Assembly: GCA_963724735.1 (NCBI GenBank)
Contig: CAVRVX010000037.1
Coordinates: forward strand, 372,001 to 436,000
DNA from: Rhodoplanes sp963724735
GTDB taxonomy: Bacteria; Pseudomonadota; Alphaproteobacteria; Rhizobiales; Xanthobacteraceae
DNA: 64,000 nucleotides
Direction: 5' to 3'
The notes under the pieces were generated by a model, which saw nothing but the letters and a program-made list of their open reading frames with translations, made no database searches and had not been told where the DNA came from. The first letter of the stretch is position 1. Each line of letters starts with the position of its first letter. The translations under genes were made by a program, and so were the position numbers. This document shows, in pieces, positions 26,687 to 35,886 of this stretch.

Positions 26687-28266
26687 GATCCCGGCCGCAG
26701 CGCCAATTCGAACGATCGGCCGCGCGCCTGCTCGCGGCCGTCGTCTGCTGCTGGGCCGTGCTGGCGGGCCCCGCGGCGGCGAAACGGCTTGCGCTCGTCG
26801 TCGGCATCGATGCCTACCAGAACCAGCCGCCGCTCGCGAGGGCGGTGAGCGACGCGCGCGCGGTCGGGGCGGCCCTCGGCGACCTCGGCTTCACCGTCAT
26901 CGCCGGCGAAAACGTCACGCGGCGCGAGATGAACCGCAGGCTCGCCGACCTCGAAGCGCTGATCAGCCCAGGCGACACGGTCTTCTTCTTCTTCGCCGGA
27001 CACGGCGTGGCGCTCGGCCCCGACAATATCCTGCTTGCGGCCGACATGCCCAAGCCGGGACCGGGCGAAGACGGCCTCGTTCGCGACGAGGGCTTTTCCG
27101 TCGACAATATCATCCGCCGGGTGCAAGGCCGCGGCGCGCTCACAACCTTCCTGGTCCTCGACGCCTGCCGCGATAACCCGTTCGAGGCGACGGGCACCCG
27201 CAATATCGGCGGCACGCGCGGGCTCACGCGCACCGAAGCGCCGCGCGGCGTGTTCGTGCTCTACTCGGCCGGCATCGGCCAGACGGCGCTCGACGTGCTC
27301 CGGCCGGACGACCCCGACCCCAATTCGGTGTTCACCCGCAAGCTCGTGCCGCTCCTCCGTACGCCGGGGCTGAGCCACGTGATGCTGGCCAAGCGCGTGC
27401 AGCAGGATGTGGACGCGCTTGCGGCGACGGTCCGGCACGCGCAGCAGCCGGCCTATTACGACCAGATCGTCGGTGAGTTCATGCTGCGGGAAAACGCCGA
27501 CGGGGGCGCGAGGAAAGAGCCCACTGCCCCGGTCGCTACGCTTGCCCCGCCGGAGCCGCGACCGCCCGCGCCGGGCCCCAAGCGCAATGGCGCGGGCGCG
27601 AGCGCCGCCCTCTCACTGCCGAGCGGCATGGAGCAGCCGCCGAGAAATGCCGTCGCGACGCCGGTCCAGCCCTGCCCCGACCAGTTTTCCGCCTGGAAGG
27701 ACTGGCCCGATGAACTCGCCTGCAACTGCGCTCCGGCGCAAATGAGCGGCTCGGTCTGGGGCAGCGGGATTTACACCCACGATTCGTCCGTCTGCGCGGC
27801 GGCAAGGCATGCCGGAGCGGTCACGGCGACGGGCGGCGTGGTGCGGCTGCGCGCGGCGCCCGGCCAGCCGCGCTATGCCGGCTCGCTCCGGCACGGGGTG
27901 ATGACGGCCGACTGGGGCCGGTTCGACGGGAGCTTCCTGTTCACAAGTCCGACGGTCGCAACGGACGAGCCCGGCGCCGACACCCATTGTCCCGCAAACG
28001 TCGCCGCTCTGCGCGGGACCAGCCGGACTTTCACCTGCCTGTGCCCGCCGCAGCCGACGACCGGAGCGGTGTGGGGCTCCGGCGTCTACACTGACGATTC
28101 CTCGCCGTGTCTCGCCGCCGTCCATGCCGGCGTCATCGGCCCCGGCGGCGGCAAGGTGACGCTCGCGCCGGCGCCCGGCCGCCCGAGCTATGCCGGCTCG
28201 ATCAAGAACGGCGTCACCAGCTCGTCCTATGGCCGCTGGAACGGCAGCTTCCGCTTCGTGCAGTAG
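26668..28266 (+). CDS. Secreted caspase-fold protease with two LCCL domains
   Basis: The 532-residue protein starts with a signal peptide (LLAAVVCCWAVLAGPAAA). Residues 39-275 are a peptidase C14 (metacaspase/paracaspase-like) domain: LALVVGIDAYQN, catalytic His112 in FFFAGHGVAL and Cys167 in LVLDACRDNPF. A Pro/Ala-rich linker (about 275-335) leads to two tandem LCCL-like domains at about 335-430 and 441-531. Each has VWGSG-YT-DSS-C-AA-HAG and a GRFDGSF or GRWNGSF end. Caspase-like proteins of bacteria are often exported and cleave after basic residues; LCCL domains may bind polysaccharide or lipid. The role is unknown. It diverges from miaA. Confidence 0.88.
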   Translation: MGASASRSRPQRQFERSAARLLAAVVCCWAVLAGPAAAKRLALVVGIDAYQNQPPLARAVSDARAVGAALGDLGFTVIAGENVTRREMNRRLADLEALISPGDTVFFFFAGHGVALGPDNILLAADMPKPGPGEDGLVRDEGFSVDNIIRRVQGRGALTTFLVLDACRDNPFEATGTRNIGGTRGLTRTEAPRGVFVLYSAGIGQTALDVLRPDDPDPNSVFTRKLVPLLRTPGLSHVMLAKRVQQDVDALAATVRHAQQPAYYDQIVGEFMLRENADGGARKEPTAPVATLAPPEPRPPAPGPKRNGAGASAALSLPSGMEQPPRNAVATPVQPCPDQFSAWKDWPDELACNCAPAQMSGSVWGSGIYTHDSSVCAAARHAGAVTATGGVVRLRAAPGQPRYAGSLRHGVMTADWGRFDGSFLFTSPTVATDEPGADTHCPANVAALRGTSRTFTCLCPPQPTTGAVWGSGVYTDDSSPCLAAVHAGVIGPGGGKVTLAPAPGRPSYAGSIKNGVTSSSYGRWNGSFRFVQ

Positions 28267-28292
28267 CGCGCGAGCGTGACAAACACGCAAGC

Positions 28293-29207
28293 TCACTGCC
28301 GCGTCAACCGCTCCAGCCCTTCTTGAGTCGTCACCGCCGGCGCCCAGCCGAGCTTCGCAAGGCCGGACGCGTCGACCACGAGCGAACCGGTGAGCCGCAC
28401 GAAAACCTGCTCACGGCGGGTCGCCTGACAGAACGCGCGCAGCACCGGCGTCGGAACCGGGAAGAGCCCGGGCCGCCGCCCGAGCCCGCGCCGCAGCGCC
28501 GCAATCATCTCTGCGATGGTGAGCGCCTCGCGATCGGCGATGATGAAGGATCGGCGGAGCGGCCCCGGCGCAGCGAGGACCGTGTCGATCGCGGCGGTCA
28601 GATTGTCGACCGCGAGCAGCGAGCGTCGCGCGCTGAGCCCGCTCAGCGGCAGCGGATACGGCAGGCGCGCGATCCGCACCATCTCCGCCATGTTGCCCTT
28701 CACCCCCGGTCCGTAAACCAGGACAGGCCGAAGCGCGACCCAGTCGATGTCGAGCTGGGCGAGCCCTTCCTCGGCGGCGAGCTTCGAAGCGCCGTAGTCA
28801 TTGGTCGGCTTTGCTTCGTCCTCGTCGGTCAGGGTGTTGTCGGAGCATGGCCCCGTCTGGGCGCGAATGGAGGACAAGAACACGAAGCGGCGCACGCCGG
28901 CGCGATGCGCGGCGCGTGCGAGGTTGACCGTCGCCTCGGTGTTGAGAACCCGGTAATCGTCCGCCGGCGCGCCGGACATGGCGTGCGCGATGCCCGCCGA
29001 ATGGATGATCGCATCGACCCCCTCAAACGCCGCCGCCATGTTCTGCGGCCTGACGATATCCCCGATCACCGCGCTCGTCGCGGCAACGGGGAAATCGGTC
29101 GGCCTGCGCAGCAGCGCGCGGATGCGGTAGCCGCGCTTTGGCAGCTCCCGCAGAAGATGCTGGCCGATAAAGCCGGTCGCCCCGGTCAGCGCAATCAAAC
29201 CGCCCAT
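28293..29207 (-). CDS. NAD(P)-dependent epimerase/dehydratase, extended SDR
   Basis: The 304-residue protein has the extended-SDR nucleotide-binding motif TGATGFIGQHLLREL at the start, FVFLSSIRAQTG, and the catalytic YGASKLAAE (Tyr-x3-Lys). It resembles nucleotide-sugar epimerases or UDP-glucose 4-epimerase relatives acting in surface polysaccharide synthesis, but the substrate is not determined. I chose the ATG at 29207 directly before GGLIALTG; an open frame extends to 29240. It converges with the caspase gene. Confidence 0.87.
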   Translation of the reverse strand: MGGLIALTGATGFIGQHLLRELPKRGYRIRALLRRPTDFPVAATSAVIGDIVRPQNMAAAFEGVDAIIHSAGIAHAMSGAPADDYRVLNTEATVNLARAAHRAGVRRFVFLSSIRAQTGPCSDNTLTDEDEAKPTNDYGASKLAAEEGLAQLDIDWVALRPVLVYGPGVKGNMAEMVRIARLPYPLPLSGLSARRSLLAVDNLTAAIDTVLAAPGPLRRSFIIADREALTIAEMIAALRRGLGRRPGLFPVPTPVLRAFCQATRREQVFVRLTGSLVVDASGLAKLGWAPAVTTQEGLERLTRQ

Positions 29208-29292
29208 CGCGCGGATTCTCCGGTCAAACGTGCAATCCATTTAAGCCTAGTCTACACCAGGACCGCAATTCGTCCGCCCCGCGGAGACGCTG

Positions 29293-30525
29293 TTGACCCT
29301 CATAAGGCCCTTCCGCGCGCTGCGCCCCGCACCGGGTCGAGCGGGCGACGTGCTCGCGCCGCCCTACGACGTGCTGACGAGCGCGGAAGCCCGCCTCCGC
29401 GCCGCCGGCAAGCCGTGGAGCTTCCTCCACGTTTCCAAGCCGGAAATCGACCTGGACCCGGACATCGACCCGCACGCGCCCGCGGTCTACGCCAAGGCGG
29501 CGGACAACCTCAAACGCATGATCGCGGGAGGCGTTCTCATCCGTGACGATGAGCCTTGCTATTATGTCTACCGTTTGACCTGGCGCGGCCGCCCGCATAC
29601 CGGTCTCGCCGCCGTCGCCTCGATCCGCGACTATCGGACGAACCGCATCCGCAAGCACGAATTCACCACGCCGGTCAAAGAAGATGACCGCGTGCGCCAG
29701 ATCGAGGCGGTCAACGCCCAGACCGGGCCGGTCATGCTCGCCTACCCGACCGAACCGAAGCTCGACTCCATGCTTGTGAGCGTGACCGAGGCGGAGCCGG
29801 CGGCCGACGTTGCCGCGGACGACGGCGTTCGCCATCAGCTCTGGGTGATCGACGATTACGACGCGATCGGCCAGATCACGCGCATCGCCGACGCGCTGCC
29901 TGCGCTCTACATCGCCGACGGCCATCACCGCTCGGCCGCCGCCGCCCGCGTCGCCGAGGCGCGCGGCGGCGATCCGGCCCGCTTATACAGCTATTTCCTC
30001 GCGGTGCTGTTTCCCCATCGCGAGATGACCATCCTCGACTACAATCGCGTGATTCGCGATCTGAACGGCCGGCGGCCGCAGGAGCTTCTCGCTGCGCTCA
30101 CGGAACGCTTCGCGGTGCAGGCAGCGGGCGAACCCGTGCGCCCCGCGTCCGCCGACGAGTTCGGCATGTTTCTCGCGGGGCGCTGGCACCGCCTCGCCTT
30201 GCGGCCCGACCTTGTGCCGAAAGGCGATCCGATCGGGCGGTTGCCGATCACGCTGCTCACCCACAATGCGATCGAGCCGCTGTTCGGCATCACCGATCCG
30301 CGCAAGGACGGCCGGATCGACTTCGTCGGCGGGGCGCGTGGGCTGTCCGAACTGGAGCGCCGGGTTGCGTCAGGCGAGATGGCGGTCGCGTTTTCGCTCT
30401 GCCCGACCGCGATGGCCGACCTGATGGCGGTCGCCGACAAGGGTGGGATCATGCCGCCGAAATCCACCTGGTTCGAGCCGAAGCTCGCCGACGGCATGGT
30501 CAGCCACGTGCTCGACCGAACGTGA
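29293..30525 (+). CDS. DUF1015-family protein
   Basis: The 410-residue protein matches the conserved DUF1015 family: IRPFRALRPAPGRAGDVLAPP-YDVL at the N-terminus, HEFTTPVKEDDRV, LYIADGHHRSAAAARVAE, and a C-terminal MPPKSTWFEPKLADGMV. The conserved ADGHHR motif suggests a metal- or nucleotide-binding site. The biochemical role in bacteria is not firmly established. Translation appears to start at a TTG at 29293 with GGAGA upstream. It diverges from the epimerase gene with about 85 bp between. Confidence 0.85.
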   Translation: MTLIRPFRALRPAPGRAGDVLAPPYDVLTSAEARLRAAGKPWSFLHVSKPEIDLDPDIDPHAPAVYAKAADNLKRMIAGGVLIRDDEPCYYVYRLTWRGRPHTGLAAVASIRDYRTNRIRKHEFTTPVKEDDRVRQIEAVNAQTGPVMLAYPTEPKLDSMLVSVTEAEPAADVAADDGVRHQLWVIDDYDAIGQITRIADALPALYIADGHHRSAAAARVAEARGGDPARLYSYFLAVLFPHREMTILDYNRVIRDLNGRRPQELLAALTERFAVQAAGEPVRPASADEFGMFLAGRWHRLALRPDLVPKGDPIGRLPITLLTHNAIEPLFGITDPRKDGRIDFVGGARGLSELERRVASGEMAVAFSLCPTAMADLMAVADKGGIMPPKSTWFEPKLADGMVSHVLDRT

Positions 30526-30571
30526 GGCGGAATGCTTCCAGGAACCGCCACCAATTGACCTGCGCAACGGT

Positions 30572-30601
30572 TTGGTAGAATCATAGAATGAATTGGTAGA
30601 A
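30572..30601. promoter_or_regulatory. Direct repeat upstream of vapBC, possible operator
   Basis: TTGGTAGAA occurs at 30572-30580 and again at 30593-30601, 21 bases apart (two helical turns), just before the antitoxin start. TTGACC at 30555-30560 and TAGAAT at 30576-30581 could form a promoter with a short 15-base spacer. VapB-type antitoxins bind such repeats with VapC to repress their own operon. Confidence 0.4.
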
Positions 30602-30618
30602 AGGTGGAAAATCGTGAA

Positions 30619-30873
30619 ATGAGCCTGAACATAAAGAATGGGGAGACTCATCGATTGGCGGAGGAGCTGGCGAAGCTGACAGGGGAAAGTCTCACCAAGG
30701 CTGTGACCGAAGCCGTGCGTGAGCGGCTCAATCGCATCCGTCGCGATCAGGGCGTTGGGCTTTCGGACCGGCTTCTGAGGATCGGCAGGGATTGCGCCAA
30801 GCGTCTCCGCGAGCCGTACCGATCCGCAGATCACGGTGAGCTCCTCTATGACGAACGCGGACTGCCGCGATGA
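30619..30873 (+). CDS. vapB: VapB-type antitoxin (PSK/Rv0623-like)
   Basis: The 84-residue protein begins MSLNIKNGETHRLAEELAKLTGES, the typical VapB start of the Rv0623/PSK group, with AVTEAVRERLNRIRRD following. Its C-terminal part would neutralise the PIN-domain toxin encoded downstream. The ATG at 30619 fits the family start; an in-frame GTG lies at 30604. The stop overlaps the toxin start by four bases (ATGA). Confidence 0.85.
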   Translation: MSLNIKNGETHRLAEELAKLTGESLTKAVTEAVRERLNRIRRDQGVGLSDRLLRIGRDCAKRLREPYRSADHGELLYDERGLPR

Positions 30874-31265
30874 TCATTGATACGTCAGCTTTGATCGCGA
30901 TCCTCCGCGACGAGCCCGAGGCCGAGGCATGCGCTCGCGCGATCGAGGGCGCGGACAGGCGCCGTTTGTCGGCGGCCAATTTCGTCGAAGCGGCGGTCGT
31001 CATCGATGCGAGCCGCGACCCGGTCGCCAGTCGGCGCTTTGATGATCTTCTGAGGGAAGCGGGAATCGCCATCGAACCGGTGACGGAAACGCAGGCAAGA
31101 ATCGCGCGCGAGGCGTTCCGGGATTTCGGCAAGGGCAGCGGGCATCGCGCCAAGCTGAATTTCGGCGATTGCTTTGCCTATGCGCTGGCAAGAGCATCCA
31201 ACGAACCTCTCCTTTTCAAGGGCGAGGACTTCAGCCACACCGACATCATATCCGCTCTGGCCTAA
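30870..31265 (+). CDS. vapC: VapC-type PIN-domain toxin
   Basis: PIN toxins are Mg-dependent endoribonucleases, often cutting initiator tRNA or rRNA. The 131-residue protein has the acidic residues expected: MIIDTSALIAIL (Asp4), NFVEAAVVID (Glu), LNFGDCFAYALA (Asp) and FKGEDFSHTDI near the end. The frame is intact, so unlike the ParE-like locus this pair should be functional. The gene overlaps the convergent glycosyltransferase gene by four bases. Confidence 0.9.
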   Translation: MIIDTSALIAILRDEPEAEACARAIEGADRRRLSAANFVEAAVVIDASRDPVASRRFDDLLREAGIAIEPVTETQARIAREAFRDFGKGSGHRAKLNFGDCFAYALARASNEPLLFKGEDFSHTDIISALA

Positions 31266-32392
31266 AGGGCGCCGTCGGGTCGCGACGCATAAAGGGCGCC
31301 GACGGCGCGCATGATCGCGGCTTCCGTAAAGCGCGTCCGGACATGGGCGCGGGCGTTCTTGCCGAGCTTCAGACGCAGCGCGGGATCACGCGCGAGCCTT
31401 TCGATCGCCCGCGCCGCCGCCCCCGGATCGCGCGGCGGGACAAGCAGCCCCTCGATCCCGTCACGAACGATTTCGCGACAGCCGGCGACATCCGTGGTGA
31501 CGATCGGGCGAGCGGCGGCCGCCGCTTCGAGCAGCGTGCGCGGCACCCCCTCACGGTAATAGGAGAGAAGCATCGCAATGTGATGCTCGCGCCAGACGCG
31601 CGGGACATCGGTCGTGCGCCCGCGCCAGGCGATCCCCGGCTCGGCCGACCACCCGGCAAGGACGTCGGAGGGAATAGACTGCCGGTTTGACGGATCCGGC
31701 TCGCCGAACAGGCTCAGTTCGACGGGAACGCCCGCAGCGCGGGCGAGCCGCGTCGCCTCGACTGCGTCCCCGATCCCTTTCGGCCAGATCATGCGCGCGA
31801 TCACGGCGATCTTGATCGGCGGCGCAGCCGGCTCCGGCGCCGGCGGAAATATGTCGGGATCGACGCCCGCGCCGCCCACGATCGTCACGCCGGGGCCCTT
31901 CGGGTCGAGGCCGAATTCAACCGGGTCTTCGCTGTTCTCGAACACATAGTGGATGTGCGGTGCGCGCAGAAGGCTCCGCACGATGGTCCGGATCGCCGTC
32001 CGCACCAGCCGGTATCGCAACCCCTCGCCGACCCACAGCTCGCCCAGTCCCGTGGGTGCGAGGATGATCGACTTCGTTCCGAGAAGACGGGCCGCAAGCC
32101 CGCCCAGCACCACGGACTTAAGCGCGATGCAGTGAACGATGTCGGGCCGTTCGTCCCTGATTGCGCGGACGATGCGGAGAAAGGTGGCGGCGATATTCAA
32201 CGGATTGAGGCTTGCGCGCTCCGCTTCCACCGCGATCGTGCGAAGGCCTTCGCGCGCGATGGCGTCGCCGTGCCGGCGCAAGCGCGTCGCAACCGCGACC
32301 TCCAGGCCCTCGGCCTTCGCGGCGCGCGCCATCGGCAGAAAATGGGAAACGAAAAACCAATCCTCGGTCACCACGAAAAGAAGCTTGGACAT
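31262..32392 (-). CDS. Glycosyltransferase family 4
   Basis: The 376-residue protein has the two-domain GT-B layout of GT4 enzymes. The N-terminal part begins KLLFVVTEDWFFVSHFLPMAR with RPDIVHCIALKSVVLGG. The C-terminal donor domain has IKIAVIARMIWPKGIGD, LSYYREGVPRTLLEAAAAARPIVTTDVAG and EGLLVPPRDP. It resembles capsular or exopolysaccharide sugar transferases with a retaining mechanism. The ATG at 32392 begins exactly at the first strand; an open frame extends to 32602. The sugar substrate is unknown. Confidence 0.87.
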   Translation of the reverse strand: MSKLLFVVTEDWFFVSHFLPMARAAKAEGLEVAVATRLRRHGDAIAREGLRTIAVEAERASLNPLNIAATFLRIVRAIRDERPDIVHCIALKSVVLGGLAARLLGTKSIILAPTGLGELWVGEGLRYRLVRTAIRTIVRSLLRAPHIHYVFENSEDPVEFGLDPKGPGVTIVGGAGVDPDIFPPAPEPAAPPIKIAVIARMIWPKGIGDAVEATRLARAAGVPVELSLFGEPDPSNRQSIPSDVLAGWSAEPGIAWRGRTTDVPRVWREHHIAMLLSYYREGVPRTLLEAAAAARPIVTTDVAGCREIVRDGIEGLLVPPRDPGAAARAIERLARDPALRLKLGKNARAHVRTRFTEAAIMRAVGALYASRPDGAL

Positions 32393-32507
32393 AAAATCGC
32401 GTGACCGGCGACCGGCGCTTGAATAGCCATTGGCCGGCGCGACCGCCGACTGCGAAACGATAGTGCAGTTTATCGGCCGGGAAAACCCGTGCTGCGCCGG
32501 CCGCCGA

Positions 32508-32726
32508 TCAGCCGCCAGCCTCATGTCCGGCGGTGCGCCGATGATGATCGTGGAGAAATTGGGCGAGTTTTTCGCGCAGGCTCTCGTCGCGTTCGGCTTC
32601 ATGGCCGAGCACGACGGCCCGCTCGAACAGCTCTTGTTGCACCTGCTTCGGCAGCTCGCTCCAGGCGGCGATCACCGCATGGCCCAGGGCGCGCGAGAAC
32701 CGTTCGAGTTGATCGCTTACATTCAT
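32508..32726 (-). CDS. Small conserved hypothetical protein
   Basis: The 72-residue protein MNVSDQLERFSRALGHAVIAA... is helical and charged, with a Glu/Arg/His-rich C-terminus (EAERDESLREKLAQFLHDHHRR). A GGAG site precedes the ATG, and codon use is normal for the window. I recognise the style from small proteins in related genomes but know no function. It lies between tctA and the glycosyltransferase, on the same strand as both. Confidence 0.6.
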   Translation of the reverse strand: MNVSDQLERFSRALGHAVIAAWSELPKQVQQELFERAVVLGHEAERDESLREKLAQFLHDHHRRTAGHEAGG

Positions 32727-32849
32727 CTTGGGCTCCTATCGCTCCAGCCATCCCGAAGATTTACCGAAAAGACCCCATAGTTCCAGCAACCTTGACGATG
32801 CACCGGGAGGAAAAGAGATGCCAAGGGTGGCGGTTCCCTGGCGCAGCGG

Positions 32850-34349
32850 TCAATCCTCCTCCTGGTGAAAGCGGCTCAAGCCCTTGAGCACGAACGGCGC
32901 GATCAGCGCGATCAACGACAGCGCCAGCAGCGTCGCCGCAAACGGGCTTTGCACCAGCACCACCGGATCGCCCAGGCTGATCGAGAGCGCGCGGCGCAAC
33001 TGGCTCTCCGCCACCGGTCCGAGAATCAACCCGACGACCACCGGCGCGATCGGGTAGTCGTAGCGCCGCATCAGAAAGCCCAGCACGCCGAACGCGGTCA
33101 GCATGGTCAGTTCGACGACGGACGGTTTGGCGGCGATGGTGCCCATCGTCGCGAAAACGAGAATGCCGGCGTAGAGCCAGGGTTGCGGGATGGCGAGCAG
33201 GCGCACCCATAGGCCGACGAGCGGCAGATTGAGCACGAGCAGCATCCCGTTGGCGATGAACAGGCTGGCGATCAGTCCCCAGACGAGCTCGGGGCGCTCC
33301 GCAAACAACAGCGGGCCGGGATTGAGCCCGTATTGCTGGAAGCCGGCGAGCATCATCGCCGCGGTCGCCGACGTCGGCAGGCCGAGGGTCAGAAGCGGCG
33401 CAAGCGTGCCCGCCGCCGACGCGTTGTTGGCGGCTTCGGGTCCGGCCACGCCCTCGATGGCCCCCTTGCCGAACTCCTCGGGATGCGCGCTCAGCCGCCG
33501 CTCGACCGCATAGGACAGGAAGGTCGGAATCTCGGCGCCGCCGGCCGGCAACGCGCCGATCGGAAAGCCGAACAAAGCGCCGCGCAGCCAAGGCTTCCAG
33601 GAGCGCCGCCAGTCCTCGCGCGTCATCCATAGCGAGCCGCTCACTTTCTGCAGCTGTTCGGGCTCGTGGTGGCGGCGCGAGGCCACGTAGAGAGCCTCGC
33701 CGACCGCGAACAGGCCGACCGCGAGCGTCGTCACCTCGACGCCGTCGAGCAGTTCCGGCACCCCGAAGGCGAGCCGCGCCTGGCCGGTCAGCTTGTCGAT
33801 GCCGACCAGCCCGAGGGTGAGCCCGACGAACAGGCTGGTCAGACCGCGCACCGGCGAGTCGCCGAAGGTCGCCGACACGGTGATGAAGGCGAGGCACATC
33901 AGCGCGAAATAGTCCTCCGGCCCGAAATTGACCGCGATGTCGACCAGCCACGGGGCGAGAAAGGCAAGCCCGAGCGTCGCAAGGCCGCCCGCGACGAACG
34001 AGCCGATCGCAGCAGTCGCGAGCGCCGGGCCGCCGCGGCCCGCCTTCGCCATCTTGTTGCCCTCGAGCGCCGTCGCCATCGACGCGCTCTCCCCCGGCGT
34101 ATTGATCAGAATGGCCGTGGTCGAGCCGCCATACATCCCGCCGTAGTAGATGCCCGCGAACATGATCAGCGAGCCGCCGGGATCGAGCTTGTAGGTCACC
34201 GGAAGAAGCAGCGCGACGGTGAGCGCCGGCCCGATGCCGGGAAGCACGCCGACCGCGGTTCCAAGAAACACCCCGATCAAAGCAAACAGGAGGTTGGACG
34301 GCTGCAGCGCGACCGTCATGCCTTGAGCAAGGGCGAGCAATGCGTCCAC
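32850..34349 (-). CDS. tctA: Tripartite tricarboxylate transporter large permease, TctA family
   Basis: The 499-residue protein is almost wholly membrane-embedded (about a dozen helices) with TctA landmarks: GTAVGVLPGIGPALTVALL, YYGGMYGGSTTAILINTPG, and LPTSATAAMMLAGFQQYGL. With TctB and a periplasmic binding protein it imports a carboxylate driven by an ion gradient. It is the third gene of tctC-tctB-tctA, starting 10 bp after tctB. The actual substrate is unknown; TctC relatives are very diverse. Confidence 0.93.
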   Translation of the reverse strand: MDALLALAQGMTVALQPSNLLFALIGVFLGTAVGVLPGIGPALTVALLLPVTYKLDPGGSLIMFAGIYYGGMYGGSTTAILINTPGESASMATALEGNKMAKAGRGGPALATAAIGSFVAGGLATLGLAFLAPWLVDIAVNFGPEDYFALMCLAFITVSATFGDSPVRGLTSLFVGLTLGLVGIDKLTGQARLAFGVPELLDGVEVTTLAVGLFAVGEALYVASRRHHEPEQLQKVSGSLWMTREDWRRSWKPWLRGALFGFPIGALPAGGAEIPTFLSYAVERRLSAHPEEFGKGAIEGVAGPEAANNASAAGTLAPLLTLGLPTSATAAMMLAGFQQYGLNPGPLLFAERPELVWGLIASLFIANGMLLVLNLPLVGLWVRLLAIPQPWLYAGILVFATMGTIAAKPSVVELTMLTAFGVLGFLMRRYDYPIAPVVVGLILGPVAESQLRRALSISLGDPVVLVQSPFAATLLALSLIALIAPFVLKGLSRFHQEED

Positions 34350-34359
34350 GCGCGGGCCC

Positions 34360-34839
34360 TCAAAACAGCCGTTCGATCGGGCCCTCGGGCAGAGCGAGGG
34401 TCAGAGCCTTGTCGAACACGAGGAAGATCAACAAACCGAGCGCCGCGCCGATGGCGAGGTCGGTCAGCGGCGCGCGGCGGCCGAATGCGGTCGACGTCGC
34501 GGCGAACAACGCCGCGGTCGCCGGAATGAACCCGCCGCCAAGCGCGATCAGCGCGATCAGGGCGACGAGGCCGCCGAGGATGAGCAGGATCGCCTTGGGA
34601 TCGCCGGTCTCGCGCGACGGCATTTGGCCGGTGAGCGCCATCACGAGATTGGCGACGGAAAGCAGCGCAAGGCCGGTTGCGATCGCATAGGGGATGGCTT
34701 TCGGTCCGACGCCATAGACCGAGGAATCCTGCAGCGTGCTGGCGTTCCATGCGACGACTGCGGCCGCCGCCAGCAACACGGCTGCCACCACGATCCCGGC
34801 GGGATCGAATGGCCGCGCGCGCAGCGAGTCCCCGATCAT
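34360..34839 (-). CDS. tctB: Tripartite tricarboxylate transporter small permease, TctB family
   Basis: The 159-residue protein has four predicted membrane helices (IVVAAVLLAAAAVVAW, AIPYAIATGLALLSVANLVMA, ILLILGGLVALIALIA, LTDLAIGAALGLLIFLVF). This matches DUF1468/TctB, the small membrane subunit. The start ATG overlaps the tctC stop (ATGA), so the genes are translationally coupled. It lacks other motifs, as is normal for the family. Confidence 0.88.
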   Translation of the reverse strand: MIGDSLRARPFDPAGIVVAAVLLAAAAVVAWNASTLQDSSVYGVGPKAIPYAIATGLALLSVANLVMALTGQMPSRETGDPKAILLILGGLVALIALIALGGGFIPATAALFAATSTAFGRRAPLTDLAIGAALGLLIFLVFDKALTLALPEGPIERLF

Positions 34840-35807
34840 GACTTGACCAGACCGATGGAGGTGAGCACCGCTTTGACGCGCGCCTGCTCGTCCCTCAGGA
34901 AGGCCGCAAAGGCATCGCCAGTGAGGAGGTCGTCCTCCCACCCCTTCTGTTTGAGCAGGTCGGCCCAGGCTTGCGATTTCGCCATCTGCTCGACGAGCGC
35001 GATCAGGGCCGCGCGTTGCTCCGGCGTGATCCCCGGCGGCGCGACGACCGACCGCCAATTGGCGATGACGAGATCGATCCCCTGCTCCCGCAAGGTCGGG
35101 GCGTCGTTGCCAGGCAGACGCTCTTGCGCGGTTATGCCGAGGGCGCGCAGCTTTCCGGCCTTGATCTGGCCCTCATATTCGGCCCACCCGGAAATCCCCG
35201 CCGTGACCTTCCCGCCGAGAACGGCGGCGAGCGACTCGCCGCCGCCGGAGAACGGGATGTAGTTGACCTTGCTCGCGTCGCCCCCCGCTTTGCCGACGAA
35301 CAACGCCGCGGTGATGTGATCGACGCCGCCCGCCGAGCCGCCCGCGAAGGTGACCTTGGCGACATCGGCCCGCACCGCCGCGGCGAGGTCCTGGGCGTTC
35401 TTGATCGGCGAATTGGAGGGCACGACGATCACCAAGGTTTCCGCGGTCAGCCGCGCGATCGGCGTGGTCTGATCGAGGGTGACCGGCGAGCGATTGGCGA
35501 GCAGCGCGCCCACCATCACGAAGCCGTTCACCATGAGCTGGTGCGGGTCGCCCTTCGCCGTCGTGACGAATTGCGCAATCCCGACGCTGCCGCCCGCCCC
35601 CGCCACGTTGTAGACCTGCACGCTCTTGACGAGCCTGGTCGCGACGAGCGCCTGCTGCATCGCGCGAGCGGTCTGGTCCCAGCCGCCGCCGGGAGCGGCA
35701 GGGGCCATGATCCTCAGGTCCGTTTGCGCGACCGCACCGAACGCAGAGCCACCGAGGATGCAGATCGCTGCGATGATTCTTACAAGGCGCTCCGCCCATG
35801 CCGACAT
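34836..35807 (-). CDS. tctC: Periplasmic substrate-binding protein, TctC/Bug family
   Basis: The 323-residue protein has a signal peptide (IIAAICILGGSAFGAVAQ) and the Bug-fold pattern: LRIMAPAAPGGGWDQTARAMQ, VYNVAGAGGSVGIAQFV, and VIVVPSNSPIKNAQDLAAAV. GGWDQTAR is the conserved ligand loop of the family. It captures a carboxylate in the periplasm for TctAB. The ATG at 35807 has GGAGGA upstream. As first gene of the operon it may have its own promoter in the 80-bp gap after the DUF924 gene. Confidence 0.92.
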   Translation of the reverse strand: MSAWAERLVRIIAAICILGGSAFGAVAQTDLRIMAPAAPGGGWDQTARAMQQALVATRLVKSVQVYNVAGAGGSVGIAQFVTTAKGDPHQLMVNGFVMVGALLANRSPVTLDQTTPIARLTAETLVIVVPSNSPIKNAQDLAAAVRADVAKVTFAGGSAGGVDHITAALFVGKAGGDASKVNYIPFSGGGESLAAVLGGKVTAGISGWAEYEGQIKAGKLRALGITAQERLPGNDAPTLREQGIDLVIANWRSVVAPPGITPEQRAALIALVEQMAKSQAWADLLKQKGWEDDLLTGDAFAAFLRDEQARVKAVLTSIGLVKS

Positions 35808-35886
35808 GTCTTCCTCCGAACCGCGCGTCCTTGAACGGCTCATGCGCTGGTCATGCAGTGTAACATCAAACCTGCGCCCGCGAGCG

